Assembly (NCBI GenBank): GCA_040954595.2
Contig: CM082598.2
Location: 7,502,001-7,566,000 of the forward strand
Direction: 5' to 3'
Origin: Balanoglossus misakiensis
Lineage: Eukaryota; Hemichordata
DNA: 64,000 nucleotides
The position numbers and the translations under genes were made by a program. The notes under the pieces were generated by a model. That model worked only from the letters and a program-made list of their open reading frames with translations, made no database searches and was not told the DNA's origin. Shown in pieces: positions 1 to 13,055 of this stretch; position 1 is the stretch's first letter, and each line of letters begins with the position of its first letter.

Positions 1-419
1 GCAAAGTTGAAAAATTTTCAATTTCAACTTTGATTTTTATCAAAAATTGACGAAATTTTGGGATTTTGCAAAGTTCAAAAATTGTCATTTTTTGATGATT
101 TTCAACCCATGATTTTTATCAAAAATTGACGAAATTTTGAGATTTTGCAAAGTTGAAAAATTGTCATTTTTTGATGATTATCAACCCATGATTTTTTTTC
201 AAAATTTTACGAAATTTTGAGATTTTGCAAAATTGAAAAAGTTGTCATTTTTTGATGATTTTCAAATCATGATTTTTTTTCAAAAATTGACGAATTTGTT
301 TGAGATTTTGCAAAGTTTAAAAATTGTCATTTTATGATGATTTTCAACCCATGATTTTTTTCAAATATTTACGAAATTTTGAGATTTTGCAAAGTTGAAA
401 AATTGTCATTTTTTGATGA
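1..419. repeat. AT-rich ~80-bp minisatellite, left array
   Basis: About five head-to-tail copies of a unit containing ATTTTGCAAAGTTGAAAAA, TTGTCATTTTTTGATGATT and an ACCCATGATTTTT block. The TTGTCATTT core starts near 82, 161, 242, 324 and 403, giving a 79-82 bp period. The array ends abruptly at the GATGAC/CCCAATAAC junction, where the retrotransposon-related sequence begins. The same unit recurs in reverse-complement orientation at 4073-5090. No coding potential was seen. Confidence 0.85.
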
Positions 420-548
420 CCCCAATAACAATAGGTTAGTGTCAGTTCAGTCACACTGTGTACTACGATGGTTTAAACAGCAGAGAATAATGTATCCACA
501 AGAGATATTTCTACTCAAACCACCACTGTAACTGATTTTAACTGCGAA

Positions 549-1955
549 ATGCCTTACCACAATCTTTGTAACAATGATAGTACCTGTGAATGTGATTCTC
601 AGTTACCCAATAACTGTTATGAGTCAGATGATGGCTATTTATCCAGTGATGGACACCCTGCAACTACAGAAATTACTGTTACTGAAATGGCAGTTAACCA
701 ATGTACTTTTTGTAATGCCAATGACTGCACCTGTTCCCTGTCTTTTCCCTCTCCTTCACATGATGCCAGAGAAAGTGCTGCTCATGTTTGCACACCCGTT
801 AGCTTACAACAAAATTCTCTGAATCCCCATGCTCAAGCATTCACACCAAAATCCCTGTCATCAACACCACCACATACAGACATCAACGATTTGCAACTTC
901 TCATCACGGCACACGATTATGTTCTCGATAGTGGTCTTCATAACTACCAAGGTATCAAGACACCAGTCAATACTAACCTTAAAATCCCTATTTGGCGTGC
1001 CAAACTCAAAAATTACCCCGACGCAGCCATTTGTGATTTCTTAGAATTCGGCTGGCCCATTGGTTATACAAAATCACAGTTACCACATTCCACACATACC
1101 AATCACAAGTCCGCCATTCAGCATGCACTCGCAGTACAAACTTTCATCAACAAGGAAACCAGCCTCGGTGCAACCCTTGGCCCATTCACTGAATCCCCCT
1201 TCAATACCAGACCATTATGTTTATCGCCACTCCAAACTGTGGAAAAGAAAGGTTCGAATGGTAAACGTAGAGTTGTTTTCGACTTGAGCGTTCCTCCCGG
1301 TTTTTCTGTAAATGATGGCATTCCCAAAGATACATATTTGGATGCCCCCTTCTCGCTCTCTTATTCTGGAATTGATTCATTCACTGCAATCATCAAATCA
1401 AAAGGCCGCGGATGCTTAATTTTCAAACGTGACATTCATCGTGCTTACCGTCAGATACCAGTTGACCCCGGCGACTACCACTTGCTTGGTCTCCGATCTG
1501 CCTCCGTTGCCTGTCAGAGGACGACTGATGCGGTCTCCTTTATTTTTCTCCAAGATGGTTACGACTGTGTCAATTACATAGATGACTTTGGTGGAGCAGA
1601 TACTAGCAACAAAGCTTCTGGGGCTTTCACTCACCTTGGCACAATCTTGTCCGAGCTCGGCTTAGATGAATCGAAAGAAAAAGCCTGTGCTCCTGCAACA
1701 GAGATGGTTTTTCTTGGCAGGCTCTTCAACACAGTTGACATGACTATCAGCGTACCACAAGACAAGATATCTGAAGTATTGCCCATCCTGGACACTTGGA
1801 TGGAGAGACGCCGTGCCAAGAAACGTGACCTGCAATCTCTTATAGGGAAACTTGCCTTTCTCGCAGCGTGCGTCCGCCCCGGCAGGGTTTTTATCGCCAG
1901 ACTACTTAGCATCTTACGCAAAGTTCAACGCAATCACCATCTGGTCTACATCTGA
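549..1955 (+). pseudogene. DIRS-like reverse transcriptase ORF, internally deleted
   Basis: A 468-codon frame. The first ~130 residues are low-complexity, Cys/Ser/Thr-rich and unrecognised. From about residue 145 it reads as a DIRS-type reverse transcriptase, with a KRRVVFDLS block, an FKRDIHRAYRQIPVDP block (palm aspartate) and the catalytic box YIDDFGG near residue 343. After that come the FLGRLF and LQSLIGKLAFLA blocks of the connection region. The stretch between YHLLG and LRSAS is shorter than the family layout I know, consistent with an in-frame loss of roughly 15-20 residues between the palm motifs. The frame is open upstream of the ATG to a TAA at 474-476, so the start is not certain. 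It ends just before the RNase H domain, which lies in another frame. Domain recognition is confident; a functional product is unlikely. Confidence 0.85.
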
Positions 1956-2424
1956 TCAGATCCTGACAACAGACGCCTGCCTACAAGGTGCAGGAGGCAC
2001 ATGCGGGAAAGAGTATTTCCACACCACATTTCCTGAGGCCATTACCGATCAGAATTTACACATTTCAGCACTAGAATTACTTGGTGTAGTCCTTGCCGGT
2101 AAATTATGGGCTGCACATCTCAAACATAAACGCATCCTGATCCAGTGTGATAACGAACCCACAGTCCATGGGATAAATTCCGGATCCTGCCGTGACCCCA
2201 CAATGTTAACCTACCTGCGAGAATTGTGGTTTATCGCAGCAACACATTCATTCGAATTGAAATCTGTGCATATATCTGGTATTGACAACCGCACGGCCGA
2301 CCTCTTGAGCCGTTGGTCCCTTTCCCCGTCCTACCAACGACAATGTTATACATTGACAACTACTGCAGATATGATCGACTGTCCCATCACAGATGACATG
2401 TACAACTTAACCCACTCATGGTAA
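1930..2424 (+). pseudogene. DIRS-like RNase H domain, frame-shifted from the RT
   Basis: Open from about 1852, but family-like only from about 1930. It carries the RNase H acidic residues in order: TTDAC, SALELLG, QCDNEPT and GIDNRTADLLSRW. In the element it would follow the reverse transcriptase in one polyprotein. Here the two are in different frames, and the junction near 1920-1940 appears to lack the linker normally found between the RT tail and RNase H. A deletion of about 100 bp is the simplest reading. The frame ends at TAA 2422-2424, overlapping the start of the recombinase frame by a few bases. Confidence 0.8.
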
Positions 2425-3453
2425 TTTCCTCTCACTCTGTTTCAGGAGGAATAAAAAGTCACCCCCTATGTGAAGCCCTTAAGTCCAGGGTTAGTCAACA
2501 AGTAGCCTCCGCTTATGCACCAGGTACACTACGCAACCTGCAATCTCACTGGAAAACATATTTTTCCTTCTGTGTTGTCCTGAAGCTGACACCAGTGCCG
2601 GCCTCACATGAGACTATTAACTGTTTTGTTGAGTTCCTTTCATCGACGATACACAACGTTGGTACGCATAAAAGCTACCTTAACAGTTTAGCCACCCTTC
2701 ACGAGCTGCATAATTTCCCTCGGGCAGCGGTTCACAGTTTTACTACCAATTTACTGCTTCGCAGTATTGGCCGCAGTCACCCCCAATTACCAAAGCAAAA
2801 GCTCGCCATCACACCAGTCATTCTGCTGGCCATCTAGAGGTTACTCAATTTGCACAACCCTCTCCACGTCACACTCTGGGCAGCCTTCCTCACTGCCTTT
2901 CACTTTTTAAGAAAATCAAATCTTGTCCCTCCCAGTGTGGCAGCCTTCGATCCCAGCATTCACCTGGCACGCCAAAATTTCCACTTCACAACTACGGGTG
3001 TTGTTGTTGGCATTACATGGTCCAAAACTGTTCAGCAACATGAACGTGTACTTACTATACCCATAGCTAGTTTACCAGATTCACCGTTGTGTCTTGTTTC
3101 TGCCTTGAGACATATGTGCAGTTTCCTCGCAGCGACTCCCACTTCGCCTGCCTTCCTAGTGCCCAGCACAAGGGGTCTTGTCACCTTGACCTACAGCACT
3201 TTCACTTCTAACTTGCACCAGCTTCTCCAACAAGCAGGGTTTCCCCCCCTCCCATTATTCAGGTCACAGTTTCAGGCGAGGGGGAGCATCCTGTGCCTTT
3301 TCTGCACATGTGCCCGGTGAGCTAATCCAGATACACGATGACTGGAATTCACAAGCCTACCTTTTGTACTTACAAATACCTTTTTCCAAACGTCTCGAAG
3401 TGTCCACACGTATTAACCTTTTTCTCAGACAATTTTCAAATAGTGCACTTTAA
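2418..3453 (+). pseudogene. DIRS-like tyrosine recombinase, stop and frameshift
   Basis: This is the DNA-joining enzyme of the element, which inserts the circular cDNA without a DDE integrase. The N-terminal SAM-like core-binding part reads through QVASAYAPGTLRNLQSHWKTYF. An in-frame TAG at 2835-2837 interrupts it, and the same frame then continues (2850 onward) into the catalytic domain, with the first arginine in FHFLRKSNLVPPS. Near 3245-3265, in a run of seven C, the frame shifts. The C-terminal motifs are in another frame from about 3270: the HSFRRGG block (HxxR), an IHDDW block, and LLYL with the presumed tyrosine nucleophile. This frame stops at TAA 3451-3453. All catalytic motifs are visible but not in one frame. 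Confidence 0.85.
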
Positions 3454-3613
3454 ATGTACCCGTATTATACTGCCTACAAGTGCTTTGAGCATTGTAAAAA
3501 ATTATTGTTGACCTAACTTTCCATGCAGGTGGAATGTACTCGCATTATACTGCCTACAAGCGCTTTGAGCATTGTACAATTTTATTGTTGACCTAACTTT
3601 TCATACAAGTGGG
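3454..3613 (+). repeat. Tandem pair of 80-bp units downstream of the recombinase
   Basis: Two adjacent copies (3454-3533 and 3534-3613) share the TATTATACTGCCTACAAG and CTTTGAGCATTGTA blocks at an offset of exactly 80 bp, with several substitutions. They begin directly after the recombinase stop codon, so they belong to the 3' non-coding part of the retrotransposon. Confidence 0.8.
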
Positions 3614-3615
3614 CG

Positions 3616-3713
3616 GACAGGATTGGCGGCCATTTCGTTCTTGTCCTTTGTTTGGACTGCAGGTCCCTTTGCCGATTAAACGGGCACCTTTGCCTTGAGC
3701 CGCCAATCCTGTC
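3616..3713. repeat. 15-bp inverted repeat
   Basis: GACAGGATTGGCGGC at 3616-3630 is the exact reverse complement of GCCGCCAATCCTGTC at 3699-3713. The second arm recurs inside the direct repeat copy at 3959-4072. It could be part of a terminal or internal complementary region of the YR retroelement. Confidence 0.7.
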
Positions 3714-4072
3714 TCCTGTGTTTTATATATATTGACTATTGATTATGTGTGAGTAATTTGGGGGAGCATGAGGGGCGCCCTTAATTGATCACGCATGCGC
3801 CTTATCATCACAGTTAGTTTTCATAGCGTTTCTGACTTGTTCAAGCTGGGAGCTTTCTTTGCAATCCCTCCCACCCACCCATAGCCTTGCAATGTCTTTA
3901 GTCATCATTGCTCATACACAACGATTGCTGAAACTTGTTATTTACCTTTCATTGTTGGCCTTTGTTTGGTCTGCAGGTCCCTTTACCGATTAAACGGGCA
4001 ACTTTGCCTTTAGCCGCCAATCCTGTCTCCTGTGTTTTATATATATTGACTATTGATTATGTGTGAGTAATT
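3645..4072 (+). repeat. Direct repeat pair, 114 bp, offset 314 bp
   Basis: Copy A at 3645-3758 and copy B at 3959-4072 both run from CCTTTGTTTGG to GTGTGAGTAATT with only a few mismatches, including the shared TATATATATTGACTATTGA block. Copy B ends exactly where the AT-rich minisatellite resumes. The roughly 200 bp between them is unique. This resembles the split direct repeats of some YR retroelements, but the matching left-end copies were not found. Confidence 0.8.
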
Positions 4073-5090
4073 ATCAAAAATGACAGTTTTTGGTCGTTGG
4101 AAAATCTCAAAATATCATCGAGTTCTGATTTTAAAAAATCATGGGTTATAGCTCATGAAAATCATCAAAAAATAAAAATTTTACGACTTTGCAAATTCTC
4201 AAATATTCGTCGATTTTTGAAAAAAAAATATCACGGGTTATAGGTTTGCGACTTTGAAAATTTTCAAAAATTCTTAATTTCCGATAAAAAAGCATAGATA
4301 TAGTATACATAATTATAGTTCATGAAAATCATCAAAAAATGACAATTTTTCGACTTTGATAATTTTCAAAATTCTTTACTTTGATATAAACAAATCATGG
4401 TTTATAGCTCATGAAAATAATCAAAAAATGACCAGATTTCGACGTTGCGAAATCTCAAATATTCGTCGATTTTTTCATAAAAATCATGGTTTATAGCTCA
4501 TGAAAATCATCAAAAAATGAAAATTTTTCGGCTTAGAAAATTTTCAATTTGAAAATCATGCAAAAATGACAATTTTTCAACTTTGCAAAATCTCAAATAT
4601 TCGTCGATTTTTTGACTTGCGAAATCTCAAAAATTCCGTCAAGTTTTGAAAAAAAATCATGGGTTATGAAAATCATCAAAAAATGACAATTTTTCGACTT
4701 TGAAAATTTTCAAAAAATCTTTACTTTTGATAAAAAAATCATGGTTAATAGCCCATGTAAAACATCCAATTATGACAATTTTTCGACTTTGCAAATTATC
4801 AAATATTCGTCGATTTTTTGAAAAATATGGGTCACAGTTCATGAAAATCATCAAAAAATGAAAATTTTTCGACTTTGAAAATTTTCAAAATTCTTTACTT
4901 TCGATAAAAAATCATGGTTAATAGCTCATGAAAATCATCAAAAAATGACAATTTTTTTACTTGATAATTTTCAAAAATTCTTTACTTTTATATAAAAATC
5001 ATAGTTTATAGCTCATGAAAATAATCAAAAAATGACAATTTTTCGACTTTGCAAAATCTCATAATTTCGTCGTTTTTGAAAAAAATCATG
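4073..5090. repeat. AT-rich ~80-bp minisatellite, right array in reverse orientation
   Basis: About eleven degenerate copies containing ATCATGGGTTATAGCTCATG, AAAATCATCAAAAAATGAC and TTTTTCGACTTTGCAAA, the reverse complement of the unit at 1-419. Periods run at about 80-100 bp, with internal losses. No gene was seen. Confidence 0.85.
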
Positions 5091-5526
5091 GATTAGACCT
5101 ACCAACTCGGTACTGCACTGGTACATTTGGTCAAACGTCCGATTTTTATGCCGCTTTGCACTGCAGCGGACAGTGCACATATCAACAAGCAATAGGCGAC
5201 TGCGTTCAGCAGAAGAACTGTTCTTTTTTCGTTTTTCTAAACATACACTTAAAAGATCATCAATAAAAATGAAATATCAGCCCTGAAAATGAAGTCTGAG
5301 TGCAAACTAGTACAGAATTAATAGAGACATCATCGCTGGCACACAGAAAGTGAGGATCAATAATTAGTTCATTGGCGCATAATTCTTACTTGTAATTGTA
5401 TTTGTTGTGGCAGCTGCAGGCCAGAAAGTTTTACTACCACAAATAAATCGATGCTAATTGATTATTCATTAAAGTACACAGTTTTTTGGAACTACTGCCG
5501 GCACTGTAAAAACTGTGGCTAGTAAC
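5091..5526. other. Unique spacer, no feature recognised
   Basis: A unique-looking stretch between the minisatellite and the satellite array. I found no convincing ORF, RNA gene or repeat. The satellite begins within ATTTGCCCTAATGCAAAGAAT. Confidence 0.6.
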
Positions 5527-8500
5527 ATTTGCCCTAATGCAAAGAATTACATTCAATGTCACCATTGCATTAGCAATGTCAAATTACAGTGTGTTTGGCC
5601 ACGTATTAACCCAGGGATTTACAATTAACTTGAAATCCCCATATGCATTAAATACCCATGTCAAAGCGAAATGTTTGCATCACTATCTACTGTGATTCAT
5701 CATCAAGCTTGCATCGCCATTTACCCTGATGCAAAGAATCAGATTCAATGTCACCGTTGCATTAGCAATGTCAAATTACAGTGCTTTTTGACACGTATTA
5801 ACCCAGGAATTGACTCTGACGCATCATCAAGCATGCTTCACAATTTGCCCTGATGCAAAGAATCAGTTTTGGTGTCACTATTGCATAAGCAATGTCAAAC
5901 TACAGTGCTTTTGGACACGTATTAACCCAGGGATTTATAATCAACTTGAAATCCCCATATGCATGTTATACCTATGTCAAAGCGAAGTGTTTGCATCACT
6001 CTCTACCGTGATGATCATCAAGCTTGCTTCGCCATTTACCCTGATACAAAGAATCAGATTTAGTGTCACCATTGCATTAGCAATGTCAAATTACAGTGCT
6101 TTTGGCTACGTATTAACCTGGAGATTTACAGACAACTTCAAATACCCATGCATATGCATTCAATACCTATGTCAAAATGCAGTGTTTGCATCATCAAGCA
6201 TGCTTCACTATTTGCTCTGATGCAAAGAATCAGATTCAATTTCACCACCGCATTAGCAATTTTAAATTACAGTGCTTTTCGACACAGATTAACTGAGGGA
6301 TTTATAATCAACTTGAAATCCCCATATCGTTTTATACCCATGTCAAAGCGAAGTGTTTTCATCACTCTCTACCATTATGCATAATCAAGCCTGCATCGCC
6401 ATTTACCCTGATGCAAAGAATCACATTCAATGTCACCATTGCATTAGCAATGTCAAATTACAGTGCTTCTGGACACGTATTAACCCAGGAATTTTCAGTC
6501 AACATTAAATACCCATGCAAATACATTAAATACCTATGTCAAAGTGCAGAGCTTGCATCACCATCTACTCTGATCTATCATAAAGCTTGCTTCGCCATTT
6601 GCCCTAATGCAAAGAATTACATTCAATGTCACCATTGCATTAGCAATGTCAAATTACAGTGCGATTGGCCACGTATTAACCCAGGGATTTACAATTAACT
6701 TGAAATCCCCATATGCATTAAATACCCATGTCAAAGCGAAGTGTTTTCATCACTCTCTACCATTATGCATCATCAAGCCTGCATCGCCATTTACCCTGAT
6801 GCAAAGAATCACATTCAATGTCACCATTGCATTAGCAATGTCAAATTAGAGTGCTTTTGGACACGTATTAACCCAGGAATTTTCAGTCAACATTAAATAC
6901 CAATGCAAATACATTAAATACCTATGTCAAAGTGCAGAGCTTGCATCACCATCTACTCTGATCTATCATTAAGCTTGCTTCGCCATTTGCCCTAATGCAA
7001 AGAATTACATTCAATATCACCATTGCATTAGCAATGTCAAATTACAGTGCTTTTTAACACGTATTAACCCAGGGATTTACAATAAACTTGAAATCCCCAT
7101 ATGCATTAAATACCCATGTCAAAGCGAAGTGTTTGCATCACTATCTACCGTGATTCATCATCAAGCTTGCATCGTCATTTACCCTGATGCAAAGAATCAG
7201 ATTCAATGTCACCGTTGCATTAGCAATGTCAAATTGCAGTGCTTTTTGACACGTATTAACCCAGGAATTGACTCTGATGCATCATCAAGCATGCTTCACA
7301 ATTTGCCCTGATGCAAAGAATCAGTTTTAGTGTCACTATTGCATAAGCAATGTCAAATTACAGTGCTTTTGGACACGTATTAACCCAGGGATTTATAATC
7401 AACTTGAAATCCCCATATGCATGTTTTCCATATGTCAAAGCGAAGTGTTTGCATCACTCTCTACCGTGATAATCATCAAGCTTGCTTCGCCATTTACCCT
7501 GATACAAAGAATCAGATTTAGTGTCACCATTGCATTAGCAATGTCAAATTACAGTGCTTTTGGCTACGTATTAACCTGGAGATTTACAGACAACTTCAAA
7601 TACCCATGCATATGCATTAAATACCTATGTCAAAATGCAGTGTTTGCATCATCAAGCATGCTTCACTATTTGCTCTGATGCAAAGAATCAGATTCAATGT
7701 CACCATCGCATTAGCAATTTTAAATTACAGTGCTTTTCGACACAGATTAACTGAGGGATTTATAATCAACTTGAAATCCTGATATGCATTTTATACCCAT
7801 GTCAAAGCGAAGTGTTTTCATCACTCTCTACCATTATGCATCATCAAGCCTGCATCGCCATTTACCCTGATGCAAAGAATCACATTCAATGTCACCATTG
7901 CATTAGCAATGTCAAATTACAGTGCTTCTGGACACGTATTAACCCAGGAATTTTCAGTCAACATTAAATACCCATGCAAATACATTAAATACCTATGTCA
8001 AAGTGCAGAGCTTGCATCACCATCTACTCTGATCTATCATTAAGCTTGCTTCGCCATTTGCCCTAATGCAAAGAATTACATTCAATGTCACCATTGCATT
8101 AGCAATGTCAAATTACAGTGCGTTTGGCCACGTATTAACCCAGGGATTTACAATTAACTTGAAATCCCCATATGCATTAAATACCCATGTCAAAGCGAAC
8201 TGTTTGCATCACTATCTACCGTGATTCATCATCAAGCTTGCATCGCCATTTACCATGATGCAAAGAATCAGATTCAATGTCACCGTTGCATTAGCAATGT
8301 CAAATTACAGTGCTTTTTGACACGTATTAACCCAGGAATTGACTCTGACGCATCATCAAGCATGCTTCACAATTTGCCCTGATGCAAAGAATCAGTTTTA
8401 GTGTAACTATTGCATAAGCAATGTCAAATTACAGTGCTTTTGGACACGTATTAACCCAGGGATTTATAATCAACTTGAAATCCCCATATGCATGTTATAC

Positions 8501-11500
8501 CTATGTCAAAGCGAAGTGTTTGCATCACTCTCTACCGTGATAATCATCAAGCTTGCTTCGCCATTTACCCTGATACAAAGAATCAGATTTAGTGTCACCA
8601 TTGCATTAGCAATGTCAAATTACAGTGCTTTTGGCTACGTATTAACCTGGAGATTTACAGACAACTTCAAATACCCATGCATATGCATTAAATACCTATG
8701 TCAAAATGCAGTGTTTGCATCATCAAGCATGCTTCACTATTTGCCCTGATGCAAAGAATCAGATTCAATGTCACCATCGCATTAGCAATTTTAAGTTACA
8801 GTGCTTTAAGACACAGATTAACTGAGGGATTTATAATCAACTTGAAATCCCCATATGCATTTTATACCCATGTCAAAGCGAAGTGTTTTCATCACTCTCT
8901 ACCATTATGCATCATCAAGCCTGCATCGCCATTTACCCTGATGCAAAGAATCACATTCAATGTCACCATTGCATTAGCAATGTCAAATTACAGTGCTTTT
9001 GGACACGTATTAACCCAGGAATTTTCAGTCAACATTAAATACCCATGCAAATACATTAAATACCTATGTCAAAGTGCAGAGCTTGCATCACCATCTACTC
9101 TGATCTATCATTAAGCTTGCTTCGCCATTTGCCCTAATGCAAAGAATTACATTCAATGTCACCATTGCATTAGCAATGTCAAATTACAGTGCGTTTGGCC
9201 ACGTATTAACCCAGGGATTTACAATTAACTTGAAATCCCCATATGCATTAAATACCCATGTCAAAGCGAAGTGTTTGCATCACTATCTACCGTGATTCAT
9301 CATCAAGCTTGCATCGCCATTTACCCTGATGCAAAGAATCAGATTCAATGTCACCGTTGCATTAGCAATGTCAAATTACAGTGCTTTTTGACACGTATTA
9401 ACCCAGGAATTGACTCTGACGCATCATCAAGCATGCTTCACAATTTGCCCTGATGCAAAGAATCAGTTTTAGTGTAACTATTGCATAAGCAATGTCAAAT
9501 TACAGTGCTTTTGGACACGTATTAACCCAGGGATTTATAATCAACTTGAAATCCTCATATGCATGTTATACCTATGTCAAAGCGAAGTGTTTGCATCACT
9601 CTCTACCGTGATAATCATCAAGCTTGCTTCGCCATTTACCCTGATACAAAGAATCAGATTTAGTGTCACCATTGCATTAGCAATGTCAAATTACAGTGCT
9701 TTTGGCTACGTATTAACCTGGAGATTTACAGACAACTTCAAATACCCATGCATATGCATTAAATACCTATGTCAAAATGCAGTGTTTGCATCATCAAGCA
9801 TGCTTCACTATTTGCCCTGATGCAAAGAATCAGATTCAATGTCACCATCGCATTAGCAATTTTAAGTTACAGTGCTTTAAGACACAGATTAACTGAGGGA
9901 TTTATAATCAACTTGAAATCCCCATATGCATTTTATACCCATGTCAAAGCGAAGTGTTTTCATCACTCTCTACCATTATGCATCATCAAGCCTGCATCGC
10001 CATTTACCCTGATGCAAAGAATCACATTCAATGTCACCATTGCATTAGCAATGTCAAATTACAGTGCTTTTGGACATGTATTAACCCAGGAATTTTCAGT
10101 CAACATTAAATACCCATGCAAATACATTAAATACCTATGTCAAAGTGCAGAGCTTGCATCACCATCTACTCTGATCTATCATTAAGCTTGCTTCGCCATT
10201 TGCCCTAATGCAAAGAATTACATTCAATGTCACCATTGCATTAGCAATGTCAAATTACAGTGCGTTTGGCCACGTATTAACCCAGGGATTTACAATTAAC
10301 TTGAAATCCCCATATGCATTAAATACCCATGTCAAAGCGAAGTGTTTTCATCACTCTCTACCATTATGCATCATCAAGCCTGCATCGCCATTTACCCTGA
10401 TGCAAAGAATCACATTCAATGTCACCATTGCATTAGCAATGTCAAATTACAGTGCTTTTGGACACGTATTAACCCAGGAATTTTCAGTCAACATTAAATA
10501 CCCATGCAAATATATTAAATACCTATGTCAAAGTGCAGAGCTTGCATCACCATCTACTCTGATCTATCATTAAGCTTGCTTCGCCATTTGCCCTAATGCA
10601 AAGAATTACATTCAATGTCACCATTGCATTAGCAATGTCAAATTACAGTGCGTTTGGCCACGTATTAACCCAGGGATTTACAATTAACTTGAAATCCCCA
10701 TATGCATTAAATACCCATGTCAAAGCGAAGTTTTTGCATCACTATCTACCGTGATTCATCATCAAGCTTGCATCGCCATTTACCCTGATGCAAAGAATCA
10801 GATTCAATGTCACCGTTGCATTAGCAATGTCAAATTACAGTGCTTTTTGACACGTATTAACCCAGGAATTGACTCTGACGCATCATCAAGCATGCTTCAC
10901 AATTTGCCCTGATTCAAAGAATCAGTTTTGGTGTCACTATTGCATAAGCAATGTCAAATTACAGTGCTTTTTAACACGTATTAACCCAGGGATTTACAAT
11001 AAACTTGAAATCCCCATATGCATTAAATACCCATGTCAAAGCGAAGTGTTTGCATCACTATCTACCGTGATTCATCATCAAGCTTGCATCGTCATTTACC
11101 CTGATGCAAAGAATCATATTCAATGTCACCGTTGCATTAGCAATGTCAAATTGCAGTGCTTTTTGACACGTATTAACCCAGGAATTGACTCTGATGCATC
11201 ATCAAGCATGCTTCACAATTTGCCCTGATGCAAAGAATCAGTTTTAGTGTCACTATTGCATAAGCAATGTCAAATTACAGTGCTTTTGGACACGTATTAA
11301 CCCAGGGATTTATAATCAACTTGAAATCCCCATATGCATGTTTTCCATATGTCAAAGCGAAGTGTTTGCATCACTCTCTACCGTGATAATCATCAAGCTT
11401 GCTTCGCCATTTACCCTGATACAAAGAATCAGATTTAGTGTCACCATTGCATTAGCAATGTCAAATTACAGTGCTTTTGGCTACGTATTAACCTGGAGAT

Positions 11501-11984
11501 TTACAGACAACTTCAAATACCCATGCATATGCATTAAATACCTATGTCAAAATGCAGTGTTTGCATCATCAAGCATGCTTCACTATTTGCTCTGATGCAA
11601 AGAATCAGATTCAATGTCACCATCGCATTAGCAATTTTAAATTACAGTGCTTTTCGACACAGATTAACTGAGGGATTTATAATCAACTTGAAATCCTGAT
11701 ATGCATTTTATACCCATGTCAAAGCGAAGTGTTTTCATCACTCTCTACCATTATGCATCATCAAGCCTGCATCGCCATTTACCCTGATGCAAAGAACCAC
11801 ATTCAATGTCACCATTGCATTAGCAATGTCAAATTACAGTGCTTCTGGACACGTATTAACCCAGGAATTTTCAGTCAACATTAAATACCCATGCAAATAC
11901 ATTAAATACCTATGTCAAAGTGCAGAGCTTGCATCACCATCTACTCTGATCTATCATTAAGCTTGCTTCGCCATTTGCCCTAAT

Positions 11985-13055
11985 GCAAAGAATTACATTC
12001 AATGTCACCATTGCATTAGCAATGTCAAATTACAGTGCGTTTGGCCACGTATTAACCCAGGGATTTACAATTAACTTGAAATCCCCATATGCATTAAATA
12101 CCCATGTCAAAGCGAAGTGTTTGCATCACTATCTACCGTGATTCATCATCAAGCTTGCATCGCCATTTACCCTGATGCAAAGAATCAGATTCAATGTCAC
12201 CGTTGCATTAGCAATGTCAAATTACAGTGCTTTTTGACACGTATTAACCCAGGAATTGACTCTGACGCATCATCAAGCATGCTTCACAATTTGCCCTGAT
12301 GCAAAGAATCAGTTTTAGTGTAACTATTGCATAAGCAATGTCAAATTACAGTGCTTTTGGACACGTGTTAACCCAGGGATTTATAATCAACTTGAAATCC
12401 CCATATGCATGTTATACCTATGTCAAAGCGAAGTGTTTGCATCACTCTCTACCGTGATAATCATCAAGCTTGCTTCGCCATTTACCCTGATACAAAGAAT
12501 CAGATTTAGTGTCACCATTGCATTAGCAATGTCAAATTACAGTGCTTTTGGCTACGTATTAACCTGGAGATTTACAGACAACTTCAAATACCCATGCATA
12601 TGCATTAAATACCTATGTCAAAATGCAGTGTTTGCATCATCAAGCATGCTTCACTATTTGCTCTGATGCAAAGAATCAGATTCAATGTCACCATCGCATT
12701 AGCAATTTTAAATTACAGTGCTTTTCGACACAGATTAACTGAGGGATTTATAATCAACTTGAAATCCTGATATGCATTTTATACCCATGTCAAAGCGAAG
12801 TGTTTTCATCACTCTCTACCATTATGCATCATCAAGCCTGCATCGCCATTTACCCTGATGCAAAGAATCACATTCAATGTCACCATTGCATTAGCAATGT
12901 CAAATTACAGTGCTTCTGGACACGTATTAACCCAGGAATTTTCAGTCAATATTAAATACCCATGCAAATACATAAAATACCTATGTCAAAGTGCAGAGCT
13001 TGCATCACCATCTACTCTGATCTATCATTAAGCTTGCTTCGCCATTTGCCCTAAT
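11985..13055 (+). repeat. Reference 1071-bp HOR unit of six monomers
   Basis: Using the G of (G/A)CAAAGAAT as anchor, monomers start at 11985, 12177, 12301, 12492, 12668 and 12860, and the next unit starts at 13056. Lengths are 192, 124, 191, 176, 192 and 196, summing to 1071. The 124-bp monomer lacks about 68 bp and the 176-bp one about 16 bp relative to the full monomer. The next unit (13056-14126) has the same length and shares a private variant, ACACGTGTTA for ACACGTATTA, which points to recent local homogenisation. Confidence 0.9.

Larger units (their letters stand above)
420..4072 (+). mobile_element. Degenerate DIRS-order tyrosine-recombinase retrotransposon
   Basis: The order reverse transcriptase, RNase H, tyrosine recombinase, with no integrase or aspartic protease seen, is that of DIRS-like retrotransposons. 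All three parts lie on the + strand and are damaged by deletions, a stop and a frameshift, so this copy is dead. Downstream of the recombinase are an 80-bp tandem pair, a 15-bp inverted repeat and a 114-bp direct repeat, which may be the element's terminal structures. The outer limits are inferred from where the flanking AT-rich minisatellites stop. I saw no methyltransferase-like domain between RNase H and recombinase. Assignment to DIRS rather than Ngaro or PAT is uncertain, because the termini do not settle it. Confidence 0.8.
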
